A model generated the notes under the pieces. The model saw only the letters and a program-made list of their open reading frames with translations. It was not told the origin of the DNA and searched no databases. 38,101 bases of DNA from Fimenecus sp045595185 (GTDB lineage: Bacteria; Bacillota; Clostridia; Oscillospirales; Acutalibacteraceae). The DNA lies in contig JAZNZX010000039.1 of NCBI GenBank assembly GCA_045595185.1, positions 1 to 38,101 on the forward strand, read 5' to 3'. The translations under genes were made by a program, and so were the position numbers. Below are positions 8,876 to 14,382 of this stretch, in pieces. Within the stretch, counting starts at the first letter, position 1. The number at the start of each line of letters is the position of its first letter.

Positions 8876-8904
8876 AATTATTTAAGAAAACGAGGTAATT
8901 TATT

Positions 8905-9930
8905 ATGTCAAACAAAAATGTTAACACAAAAGGAAACAACGAGGTTGTTATCGAAAATAAATACGAAGATTTGTCAGCACAGGCACAAAATAATCTTCGC
9001 ATTTTTAATCAGGGCAGAAGTGTTCCCAAAAGTGCTCAAAAAGAGATTGAAGGCGGTAATTTGAAAGGCTTTACGGACATCAATCCTGTATGGCGTATCG
9101 AAAAATTGACTGAAATCTTCGGACCTTGTGGTGAAGGTTGGTATTATGAAAAAATCAAAGAAGAAACAAAGGACATTCCTGATGGAAGTATTGTTTACTT
9201 CGTTGATATTAACCTTTATTATAAAACAGAAAGTGGCGAATGGTCGAAGGGCATTTTTGGTACAGGCGGTTCAACCCTTGTTACAACAAAAATGTATGAC
9301 AATCAACTGAAGTTCTATCTTGATGATGATGGCAAGAAAAAAGCCCTCACAGATGCAATTTCTGTTGCTTGTAAGGCTCTTGGTATCGCCGCTGATATTT
9401 ACTATGCAAAGGATGAAACAAAGTACGGTGCTTTGGGTTCTTTTACTCCTGTGCAAATTCCTATGTTACCTACAGTTGAAACTATGAACGAAATCACTGA
9501 TGATGGCGGAAATACTGACAACAACGGTAATGCAGTAAATGGTATTGTACCAATCAATGCGAATATGCCCGATGCAATGGCGGCGGTTAACGCGGCTATT
9601 CATAGTCAGGTTAACAATGCAAATGTTCAACCCGAAGCTAAAAAATTCATTCGCATTGACCCTGCAACAACTCCTGTTCCTACACTTGAACAGGCTGAAG
9701 GTTATATTATTGGGGGTAACGGTCAGTGGACTGGGCAATCACTCGGTCAGGTTTTCCGTCTTGCTATGTCTGGTGATGGAAAAGCACAGTATTGGTTGAA
9801 TTGGCTCATTACTGCTGATACAACAAGTGAGAATATCGCGTGGGCACAGTTCTATGCGAATTTCTTGAATAACCATTACAGACAGATGGCACAGGGTCAG
9901 GGAACTGCCAATAACAACGCAAACGCATAA
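8905..9930 (+). CDS. Single-strand annealing protein, Rad52/Sak-like (DUF1071 type)
   Basis: Residues about 40-175 show the signature of phage Rad52-superfamily annealing proteins. A conserved GFTDINPVWRIEKLTEIFGP precedes GEGWYYE, strand-rich sequence, a Gly-rich turn (GTGGSTLV), and ALTDAISVACKALGIAADIY with KYG. These proteins anneal complementary strands exposed by a YqaJ-type exonuclease, and both are encoded in this operon. The C-terminal half is Asn/Gln-rich and low in complexity, then TLEQAEGYIIGGNGQWTGQS, a segment of unknown role. ATG 8905 follows GAGGT. I am confident in the annealing superfamily and less so in the exact subfamily. Confidence 0.8.
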   Translation: MSNKNVNTKGNNEVVIENKYEDLSAQAQNNLRIFNQGRSVPKSAQKEIEGGNLKGFTDINPVWRIEKLTEIFGPCGEGWYYEKIKEETKDIPDGSIVYFVDINLYYKTESGEWSKGIFGTGGSTLVTTKMYDNQLKFYLDDDGKKKALTDAISVACKALGIAADIYYAKDETKYGALGSFTPVQIPMLPTVETMNEITDDGGNTDNNGNAVNGIVPINANMPDAMAAVNAAIHSQVNNANVQPEAKKFIRIDPATTPVPTLEQAEGYIIGGNGQWTGQSLGQVFRLAMSGDGKAQYWLNWLITADTTSENIAWAQFYANFLNNHYRQMAQGQGTANNNANA

Positions 9931-9942
9931 ATAAAAATAAAA

Positions 9943-9966
9943 GGCGGTAGGACGAAAACTACCGCC
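9943..9966 (+). promoter_or_regulatory. Perfect 8-bp stem hairpin upstream of primase gene
   Basis: GGCGGTAG and CTACCGCC pair perfectly around an eight-base loop, 19 bases before the GTG start of the primase-like gene. No T-run follows, so termination is unlikely. It could set mRNA processing or translation of the primase. Confidence 0.55.
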
Positions 9967-9985
9967 TGAAAGGGAAGTGAGATAA

Positions 9986-11056
9986 GTGTCAGATATTCAT
10001 ATCATAGATGCTATTGAAAAACTCGGTCTTCCTCTTCCGCCTTCTAATAAGCGTAATTATAACATTCCGTGTCCTAACTGCGACTACGGACAGAGTAAAC
10101 ATAAGAACGCTAAACACCTTAATATCAACTTGGAAAAAGACGCTTGGTTTTGTCCCAGATGTAAAGAAGGTGGTTATACTTATGAGTTGGTTATGTTGTT
10201 TCGTAATTGCAATCATAAAGAAGCAAAAGAATTTCTGCAAACAGGAACTTCTACAACTTCAGGCAGTACGAAACGAAAAGAACCAAAATTCGTAAAAATG
10301 GCGGAAAAGAGGGCTGATATAAGCGTCAGACACAAAGCTTATACTGAACTTTTAAATAAACTTACTCTTACAAAGGCTCACCGTGAGAATTTACTTGGTC
10401 GTGGACTTACAGATGCAGACATTAAGCGTCTGGGATATAAGTCTATAACCTCTGATTTAAACCTTACCAATATTATACGCAAACTAACTCTTGAGGGAGT
10501 TGAATTAAATGGTGTCGCAGGTTTTTATCAGACGAAAGCTGGTGTTTGGACTATGGATAAAGCTAATGGTATTCTTATTCCTTTTCGTGATGAAAATGGT
10601 CTTATTCAAGGCGTTCACATTCGTAACGATAACAATGCGAATACAAAATTCCGTTGGCTTTCTTCCACCGATAAACTAAATGGTATTGGTTCAAAGTCTT
10701 TTACTCATTTGGTTGGCGATTTAAACACCGATACAATTATACTTACGGAAGGGGGGATGAAAGCAGATATTATCAATGCTCTGTCAGGTCATACCGTCCT
10801 TGCTGTTGCAGGTGTAAATAGTTTAACAAGTTTAGAAGAAACATTAAAAATACTTCGTTCAAAAGGTGTACGGCATATTCGCACGGCTTTTGATATGGAT
10901 TATTTCGTAAACCCAAATGTAAGCAAGGCTCAAAAAGATATGACAAAGCTTATTGTTAAACTCGGCTTTTCATACTCCACGCTTATATGGGACTCTAATC
11001 AGAAAGGATTGGACGACTTTATATGGAACGAAAAAAGAAAAAATATAAAACAATAA
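9986..11056 (+). CDS. DNA primase-like protein (CHC2-type zinc finger plus TOPRIM)
   Basis: The N-terminus carries CPNCDYG and, about 30 residues on, CPRCKEGG, the CHC2-type zinc finger of bacterial and phage primases. The C-terminal half has TOPRIM landmarks: ILTEGGMKADIINALSG with the catalytic-type Glu, then VAGVNSLTS and the metal-binding AFDMD. It is shorter than DnaG (356 aa) and has no helicase-binding domain, resembling TOPRIM (DUF3854-like) proteins of plasmids and ICEs. It probably primes replication of the excised element. The start is GTG 9986 behind AAGGGAAG. The end overlaps the next small ORF by 34 bases. Confidence 0.82.
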   Translation: MSDIHIIDAIEKLGLPLPPSNKRNYNIPCPNCDYGQSKHKNAKHLNINLEKDAWFCPRCKEGGYTYELVMLFRNCNHKEAKEFLQTGTSTTSGSTKRKEPKFVKMAEKRADISVRHKAYTELLNKLTLTKAHRENLLGRGLTDADIKRLGYKSITSDLNLTNIIRKLTLEGVELNGVAGFYQTKAGVWTMDKANGILIPFRDENGLIQGVHIRNDNNANTKFRWLSSTDKLNGIGSKSFTHLVGDLNTDTIILTEGGMKADIINALSGHTVLAVAGVNSLTSLEETLKILRSKGVRHIRTAFDMDYFVNPNVSKAQKDMTKLIVKLGFSYSTLIWDSNQKGLDDFIWNEKRKNIKQ

Positions 11057-11208
11057 ACCTTGAAGGTAGAGAATATGTAAATTTTAAGTGCGATATACTT
11101 AAAGAAATGCACATACCGTTACCTTCAAAAAGTGAACTTGATAGATTAAGCAACTGCACTGTAGTTGCGATTGATAATTATTTCAGGTCACTTATGGTTA
11201 AAAAGTAA
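11023..11208 (+). CDS. Hypothetical small protein, 61 aa
   Basis: A short, very basic protein (MERKKKKYKTINLEGREYV) of unknown function. It overlaps the 3' end of the primase-like gene by 34 bases in another frame and has only a weak AAAGGAT ribosome site. It ends just before a strong terminator, so it would be the last gene of the left operon. A small DNA-binding accessory to the primase is possible, but the evidence is only position and charge. Confidence 0.55.
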   Translation: MERKKKKYKTINLEGREYVNFKCDILKEMHIPLPSKSELDRLSNCTVVAIDNYFRSLMVKK

Positions 11209-11215
11209 TAATTTT

Positions 11216-11254
11216 ATCCCCCTATACCAATTAAGGTGTAGGGGGATTTTTTTT
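11216..11254 (+). terminator. Strong rho-independent terminator closing the left operon
   Basis: The arms ATCCCCCTATACC and GGTGTAGGGGGAT form a 13-bp stem with one G-T pair and a six-base loop, followed directly by a run of T. It isolates the recombination operon from the integration module. Confidence 0.92.
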
Positions 11255-11281
11255 GCACAAAAATTTAATTAGTCCAAAATA
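11255..11281 (+). repeat. 27-bp inverted repeat, left copy
   Basis: This 27-base sequence (begins GCACAAAAATTTAATTAGTC) is the exact reverse complement of 12779-12805. The pair brackets the integrase and attP. The left copy abuts the T-run of the operon terminator. Confidence 0.9.
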
Positions 11282-11325
11282 ATAAAACAATTAAAATTAA
11301 AAGATATTTGCGAGCATTTTTTGCT

Positions 11326-11358
11326 GACTTGCATTTGACTTGCATTTGACTTGCATTT
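11326..11358 (+). repeat. Integrase arm-type sites, left arm: 3 tandem 11-bp repeats
   Basis: GACTTGCATTT occurs three times without a gap (11326, 11337, 11348). The 11-bp period is one turn of B-DNA, placing the sites on one face. The near-identical GACTTGCATCT occurs twice on the far side of the tRNA core. This fits the arm-type sites bound by the N-terminal domain of tyrosine integrases. Confidence 0.82.
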
Positions 11359-11372
11359 ATTTCATAAAATAC

Positions 11373-11392
11373 CCCTAAATTACCCTAAATTA
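11373..11392 (+). repeat. Tandem 10-bp repeat CCCTAAATTA x2
   Basis: Two perfect copies lie end to end between the left arm sites and the tRNA core. The 10-bp period near the integrase sites suggests a second protein-binding site in attP (for example an excisionase or host factor). No protein can be named. Confidence 0.5.
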
Positions 11393-11404
11393 CAGAATTT
11401 GAAA

Positions 11405-11468
11405 TTAAAAAAATAAAAAAGCAAAACCCCCACAAAGCCTTATATATCAAGGGTTTGCGAGGGTTTTG
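11405..11468 (-). terminator. Minus-strand terminator beside attP core
   Basis: Read on the minus strand, CAAAACCC pairs with GGGTTTTG, and an inner stem CAAAGCCTT/AAGGGTTTG continues it with one mismatch. A T-rich run (11405-11420 as A on +) follows. It would end transcripts of the integrase. Because it lies just beyond the tRNA CCA end, it may be the tRNA gene's own terminator carried on the element. Confidence 0.75.
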
Positions 11469-11471
11469 GGG

Positions 11472-11521
11472 TGGCAGGGGCAGAACGACTCGAACGCTCG
11501 ACACGCGGTTTTGGAGACCAC
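11472..11521 (-). other. attP core: 3' part of a tRNA-Trp(CCA) gene
   Basis: On the minus strand this reads as an anticodon stem GTGGT, loop CTCCAAA (anticodon CCA), ACCGC, a variable loop, a T-arm (GAGCG / TTCGAGT / CGTTC), the acceptor 3' strand TGCCCCT, discriminator G and CCA. The stems pair correctly. Upstream of the anticodon stem there is no D-arm or AGGGGCA acceptor 5' strand, so the tRNA is incomplete. Tyrosine integrases commonly use the anticodon-loop-to-3'-end segment as attB/attP identity so that insertion restores the tRNA. Arm repeats lie on both sides, as expected for attP. Confidence 0.85.
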
Positions 11522-11556
11522 TGCAAACTCTTACAAATGGCTCTGTATAGCCATTT

Positions 11557-12735
11557 TCACGAACTCTTGACTTGCATCTGACTTGCATCTTGCGAAGAAA
11601 AAGCAATAAATTGGTCCAATTTTGATATGTCTTTTTTCTTCTTTTCTGCGTCTAAATGCGTATATATTCCTAATGTTGTTTTAACATCAGAGTGTCCCAT
11701 TTGTTCCTTTGCAGTAAGAACATCTATCCCAGCTTCATACATCATAGTGCAGAATGTGTGTCGCAGGTCGTGTGGAGTAAATGTTTTTATTAGCATAGGT
11801 GCTTTTTTAGGACTGCATTTATTCGGAATAATTTCAAAATTACCATACTTTAAATTCATATCTTTTAAGTAGCTATCAAACAAACAACGCCAAGCAGTAT
11901 GAGTAAACATAGTTTTTTCTCTTTCGGTAGTAAGTACAAAAGGGGACTCACGCTTCATATTCTTAAGATAATCAATCAAAATTTGAGGAATAGTAACTAT
12001 TCGTACTTTACCGTTTTTGGGAGTCTTTATGTTGTTCTGCTTAAAATTATAAGATTTACTTACTGTTATGGTATGGTTCTCAAAATCAATATCGTTCCAT
12101 TGTAATGCTGTAGCTTCACCACGACGAAGACCTGAAAACATTAAAAGCATTGCCGCATCTCTTCCTCTATGTTCAAACTCGACAATTCTTTCACGCTCAA
12201 TTTGTGTTAGAGCACGGCGTTCATTTTGTTTTGCATTTTGTGGAATTTTGAGTTTTTGAGCAGGATTGTATTCAATAATTCGATTTTCAACAGCAAACTC
12301 AAATATAGCAGAAACAGTGTTTGCATAGCGTATAATTGTTCTTTTAGCTGAAGGTTTATCAGTATATGGATTATTTTTCGCAATATCGTTTAGTATCTCT
12401 TGTAACATATATGGTTTAATTTGCTTAATTGTCAACCCTTCTAATGCGTCGCACCATATTTTAGTTCGGGGGAGTAATATGTTGTATTGGTCTTGAGAAA
12501 CTTCAACTTCTTTTTCAAGAAGCCATCGCTTTGCACAAATTTCAAAACTATCATTCTGCGAAAGGATGTCTATACCTTTACGAAGAGAAAGTCTGATTTC
12601 TTCTGCTTTTTCATTAGCTTCCTTTTGCGTTTTTCCATATACAGTTTTATATTTTCGCTTTCCATCAACCCTTCCTACAAAAACTTGAACGGAATATCTT
12701 CCATCAGTTCTTTTGGTATTTGATTTTTTTGGCAT
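11557..12735 (-). CDS. int: Tyrosine recombinase / integrase, 392 aa
   Basis: The domain order is that of ICE and phage integrases. An N-terminal arm-binding region (GRYSVQVFVGRVDGKRKYKT) is followed by a SAM-like core-binding domain (about residues 60-165). The catalytic domain has Arg in MFSGLRRGEATALQW, HDLRHTFCTMM, MGHSDVKTTLGIY with His and the nucleophile Tyr in GIYTHL. The length is usual for the family. It excises and inserts the element at tRNA-Trp. ATG 12735 (minus) follows GGAAGGAA. It is the only gene besides the repressor on the minus strand. Its 3' end overlaps the right arm repeats and its promoter region carries the right copy of the 27-bp inverted repeat. Confidence 0.95.
   Translation of the reverse strand: MPKKSNTKRTDGRYSVQVFVGRVDGKRKYKTVYGKTQKEANEKAEEIRLSLRKGIDILSQNDSFEICAKRWLLEKEVEVSQDQYNILLPRTKIWCDALEGLTIKQIKPYMLQEILNDIAKNNPYTDKPSAKRTIIRYANTVSAIFEFAVENRIIEYNPAQKLKIPQNAKQNERRALTQIERERIVEFEHRGRDAAMLLMFSGLRRGEATALQWNDIDFENHTITVSKSYNFKQNNIKTPKNGKVRIVTIPQILIDYLKNMKRESPFVLTTEREKTMFTHTAWRCLFDSYLKDMNLKYGNFEIIPNKCSPKKAPMLIKTFTPHDLRHTFCTMMYEAGIDVLTAKEQMGHSDVKTTLGIYTHLDAEKKKKDISKLDQFIAFSSQDASQMQVKSS
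11569..11590 (+). repeat. Integrase arm-type sites, right arm: 2 tandem 11-bp repeats
   Basis: GACTTGCATCT occurs twice in tandem (11569, 11580), differing from the three left-arm repeats by one base and in the same orientation. The sites lie inside the last codons of the integrase gene, so the C-terminal coding sequence doubles as an attachment arm. Confidence 0.8.
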
Positions 12736-12778
12736 ATAAAGTCATTCCTTCCGTATTGCAATTCTAATTACTGTCCTA

Positions 12779-12805
12779 TATTTTGGACTAATTAAATTTT
12801 TGTGC
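12779..12805 (-). repeat. 27-bp inverted repeat, right copy
   Basis: Exact reverse complement of 11255-11281. It lies between the integrase start and the divergent promoter, directly touching that promoter's -35 box (12806). Confidence 0.9.
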
Positions 12806-12834
12806 TTGACAAAATTGTTATATTTGCCTATAAT
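12806..12834 (+). promoter_or_regulatory. Consensus sigma-A promoter
   Basis: TTGACA (12806-12811), 17-base spacer, TATAAT (12829-12834): a perfect vegetative promoter. The expected start near 12841 lies just before the LexA-like box, so a bound repressor would block it. It reads toward the 42-codon gene and antisense across the XRE repressor. Confidence 0.85.
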
Positions 12835-12844
12835 AGTAATTGCA

Positions 12845-12872
12845 ATCGAACATTTGTTCGATAATGTTCGAT
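12845..12872 (+). promoter_or_regulatory. LexA/SOS-like operator with an extra half-site
   Basis: CGAACATTTGTTCG (12847-12860) matches the Firmicutes LexA (DinR) box form CGAAC-N4-GTTCG. The palindrome extends to ATCGAACA/TGTTCGAT. A third half-site TGTTCGAT follows two bases later (12865-12872). It covers the expected transcription start of the consensus promoter. A dedicated element repressor could bind instead, but the match to the SOS box is strong. Confidence 0.75.
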
Positions 12873-12888
12873 GTAGAAAGGAGTGCCA

Positions 12889-13017
12889 ATGTCTGATAGT
12901 GAGTTTATTAAGGAAATTATGGAAATTATTTTTAGCAGTAACGATATGCCCAAAGTTACTGTTGAACAATTTGCAGAGATTACTTCATCATTTTTACAGC
13001 AGTCTTCAAATAAGTGA
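12889..13017 (+). CDS. Small acidic protein under the LexA-like box, 42 aa
   Basis: ATG 12889 follows AAAGGAG at ideal spacing, downstream of a perfect promoter, so this short ORF is probably real. The product (MSDSEFIKEIMEIIFSSNDM...) is acidic and helical, with no membrane segment and no basic DNA-binding patch, which argues against an excisionase. Its last 38 bases overlap the convergent end of the XRE repressor gene. A damage-induced antirepressor is an attractive idea given position and control, but nothing in the sequence proves it. It may also matter only as the translated start of an antisense RNA. Confidence 0.6.
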   Translation: MSDSEFIKEIMEIIFSSNDMPKVTVEQFAEITSSFLQQSSNK

Positions 13018-13369
13018 TGAAATCTTCTCTCTTATCTTCAGGAATAGTTTTTGCGAGATTAACTATTTGCTGTTCATATTCTGTAAGCACCGACTCGGAC
13101 GTTGGTGCTTCCTTTTTCGTTTCTCGCGTCATTGGAACATCATATCCCATAAGCCACGCTTCACTTACATTAAGTGCTAAACCTAATACGGTAAGTTTTT
13201 TTTGGTCTGGTTCGTGCTTTCCTTGTACATATTGGCTCAAAGCACTTCGCCCCAATTTTGTACCAATCGTTTTGCAATATGGTTCACATTTGCGAACTAT
13301 ATCAATTTGCTTTAAATTTTTTTCAAACATTATTTGCTTCAATCTTTCCGCGGTTGTTGTTTTTTTCAT
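12980..13369 (-). CDS. XRE-family (cI-like) transcriptional repressor, 129 aa
   Basis: Residues about 5-65 form an HTH_3/XRE domain: AERLKQIMFEKNLKQIDIV, then GRSALSQYVQGKHEPDQKKL and LALNVSEAWLMGYDVP. The C-terminal part is helical and short, without a LexA/cI-type Ser-Lys self-cleavage peptidase, so RecA-driven autocleavage is not expected. It lies divergent from the early genes, as in temperate phages and Tn916-like or ICEBs1-like elements. It likely represses the 13512 promoter and controls itself through TTGAA/TTCAA operators at 13467-13563. ATG 13369 (minus) follows GGTGGTG. Its 3' end is crossed by the possible SOS transcript. Confidence 0.88.
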   Translation of the reverse strand: MKKTTTAERLKQIMFEKNLKQIDIVRKCEPYCKTIGTKLGRSALSQYVQGKHEPDQKKLTVLGLALNVSEAWLMGYDVPMTRETKKEAPTSESVLTEYEQQIVNLAKTIPEDKREDFITYLKTAVKMMK

Positions 13370-13466
13370 TGTTTCACCACCTAATTGTGAATAAATTGTA
13401 AATTATAAAAAAATTTGTCACAAAATTTTTATTTTTTTCTTTTATTTTACCACATCAAATCGCAAA

Positions 13467-13563
13467 ATTCAAGTGTTTGAACAAAAAATTCAACTAATTT
13501 GAATTTTGTTCTTGACAAATATTTTTTTTAGTTTTATAATTGCGTTGTTCAAATGGTTTGAAC
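13467..13563 (+). promoter_or_regulatory. Operator array for the repressor/DUF739 switch
   Basis: Several related palindromes surround the early promoter: ATTCAAGTGTTTGAAC (13467-13482) overlapping TTTGAACAAAAAATTCAA (13476-13493), TTTGAATTTTGTTC (13498-13511), and GTTCAAATGGTTTGAAC (13547-13563) placed just after the -10 box. All use TTGAA/TTCAA half-sites, distinct from the TTCGA half-sites of the LexA-like box. The layout matches a phage OR region serving the XRE repressor and a Cro-like DUF739 protein. Confidence 0.78.
13512..13540 (+). promoter_or_regulatory. Early promoter (perfect sigma-A consensus)
   Basis: TTGACA 13512-13517, 17-base spacer, TATAAT 13535-13540. It sits between operator palindromes and drives the DUF739 genes and probably the early operon to 17.8 kb. 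Confidence 0.85.
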
Positions 13564-13586
13564 AAAAATTTAAAGGAGTGTGTCTT

Positions 13587-13829
13587 ATGATTATAAAGCA
13601 TACAAAAATTTATGATTACTCAAAACTGGATGGCAGGATTACTGAAAAATGTAAAACTCAAGCTTGTTTTGCAGAAAAAATGGGTTGGTCTGAACACACA
13701 GCATCAAGAAAGCTTACTAATAAATTATCTTGGAAACAGTGTGAAATCGAAAAAGCTCTTGAAATACTTGAGCTTACAAAAGAAGACATCCCATCTTATT
13801 TTTTTACTTTAAATGTTCAAACTGATTGA
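13587..13829 (+). CDS. DUF739 family Cro-like regulator, copy 1, 80 aa
   Basis: It shows the DUF739 pattern known from Firmicutes phages: YDYSKLDGRITEKCKTQACF, then AEKMGWSEHTASRKL (the recognition region), EIEKALEILEL and DIPSYFF. Such proteins are small XRE-like DNA binders acting as Cro. It is the first gene behind the consensus early promoter and its operators, so it probably opposes the XRE repressor. An upstream start at 13506 lies inside the promoter. ATG 13587 with AAAGGAG is the real start. A close paralog follows 19 bases downstream. Confidence 0.85.
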   Translation: MIIKHTKIYDYSKLDGRITEKCKTQACFAEKMGWSEHTASRKLTNKLSWKQCEIEKALEILELTKEDIPSYFFTLNVQTD

Positions 13830-13848
13830 ACAAATTGAGAGGTTATCT

Positions 13849-14079
13849 ATGAAAGAAAACAACAAAATCCTTTTTGATTACTCTTTATTAAAAGATAAAA
13901 TTAAGAAAGTTTGTGGTTCACAGTACAATTTCGCACTTCAAATGGGTTGGTCTGACCGCACAGCTACATTCAAGCTCAATAGTAAACGTTATATCAAAAC
14001 TGATGAAATAATTAAAGCGGCAGAGATTTTAGGTATAGCAGAAGACGATATACCAAAATACTTCCTACAAAAGATTTAA
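13849..14079 (+). CDS. DUF739 family Cro-like regulator, copy 2, 76 aa
   Basis: A paralog of the preceding gene. The shared framework is FDYS, FALQMGWSDRTATFKL, EIIKAAEILGIAEDDIPKYF, with different residues in the N-terminal third and recognition helix. Two DUF739 genes in a row are unusual; the copies may bind different half-sites or form heterodimers. ATG 13849 follows GAGAGG. The in-frame start at 13813 overlaps copy 1 and lacks a good ribosome site. A weak GTTCAAACTGATTGAAC-like palindrome lies at the junction (13815-13831), which could be a further operator inside the operon. Confidence 0.82.
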   Translation: MKENNKILFDYSLLKDKIKKVCGSQYNFALQMGWSDRTATFKLNSKRYIKTDEIIKAAEILGIAEDDIPKYFLQKI

Positions 14080-14095
14080 GGTAAGGAGTTTGGTT

Positions 14096-14341
14096 ATGTC
14101 AAAACAGAAGATACCAATAAATAACAAAGTTACTCATTTGGGTATAACTCGTGAATTTTATAATTGGGATGATGTTCCTCTGCTTATAAGCTTATCTGAA
14201 GCGTGTGCGTTACTCCACTTAACAGAAGATACGGTAAGGAAATTATGCAATGATGGTGTTCTACCTTCGGTAAAACTTAATGGTTCTTGGCGTATTGACA
14301 AAGAAAAACTAAAAAAAATGTTTGAAACTAAAACATCTTAA
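14096..14341 (+). CDS. Helix-turn-helix (MerR/excisionase type) protein, 81 aa
   Basis: Residues about 30-78 form a helix_turn_helix_17 domain: LISLSEACALLHLTEDTVRK, LCNDGVLPSVKLNGSWRID and KEKLKKMF. This winged-helix fold is used by many excisionases and small ICE regulators. Being 81 residues long and near the integrase, it is the best candidate in this window for a recombination directionality factor, though it is also consistent with a regulator. AAGGAG lies seven bases before ATG 14096, making the upstream TTG at 14090 unlikely. Confidence 0.78.
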   Translation: MSKQKIPINNKVTHLGITREFYNWDDVPLLISLSEACALLHLTEDTVRKLCNDGVLPSVKLNGSWRIDKEKLKKMFETKTS

Positions 14342-14382
14342 ATATTACTTATCACTAAATTTAATGGAAAGGAAAAGCCGTT

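Noticed and set aside
11326..11358. CRISPR-like array
   Set aside because: The repeats are 11 bp with no spacers and only three units, and they match arm-type integrase sites.
11472..11545. A complete tRNA-Trp gene on the minus strand
   Set aside because: The anticodon, T and acceptor 3' parts are good, but no D-arm or matching acceptor 5' strand exists upstream, so it is an attachment fragment.
12800..13180. 126-codon ORF on the + strand over the repressor
   Set aside because: It has no ribosome site and a hydrophobic chance-like sequence. It is a shadow of the minus-strand repressor and the 42-codon gene is better supported.
14096..14341. Firm call as excisionase (Xis)
   Set aside because: The HTH_17 fold fits, but the same fold is used by regulators and it is separated from int, so only a candidate role is given.
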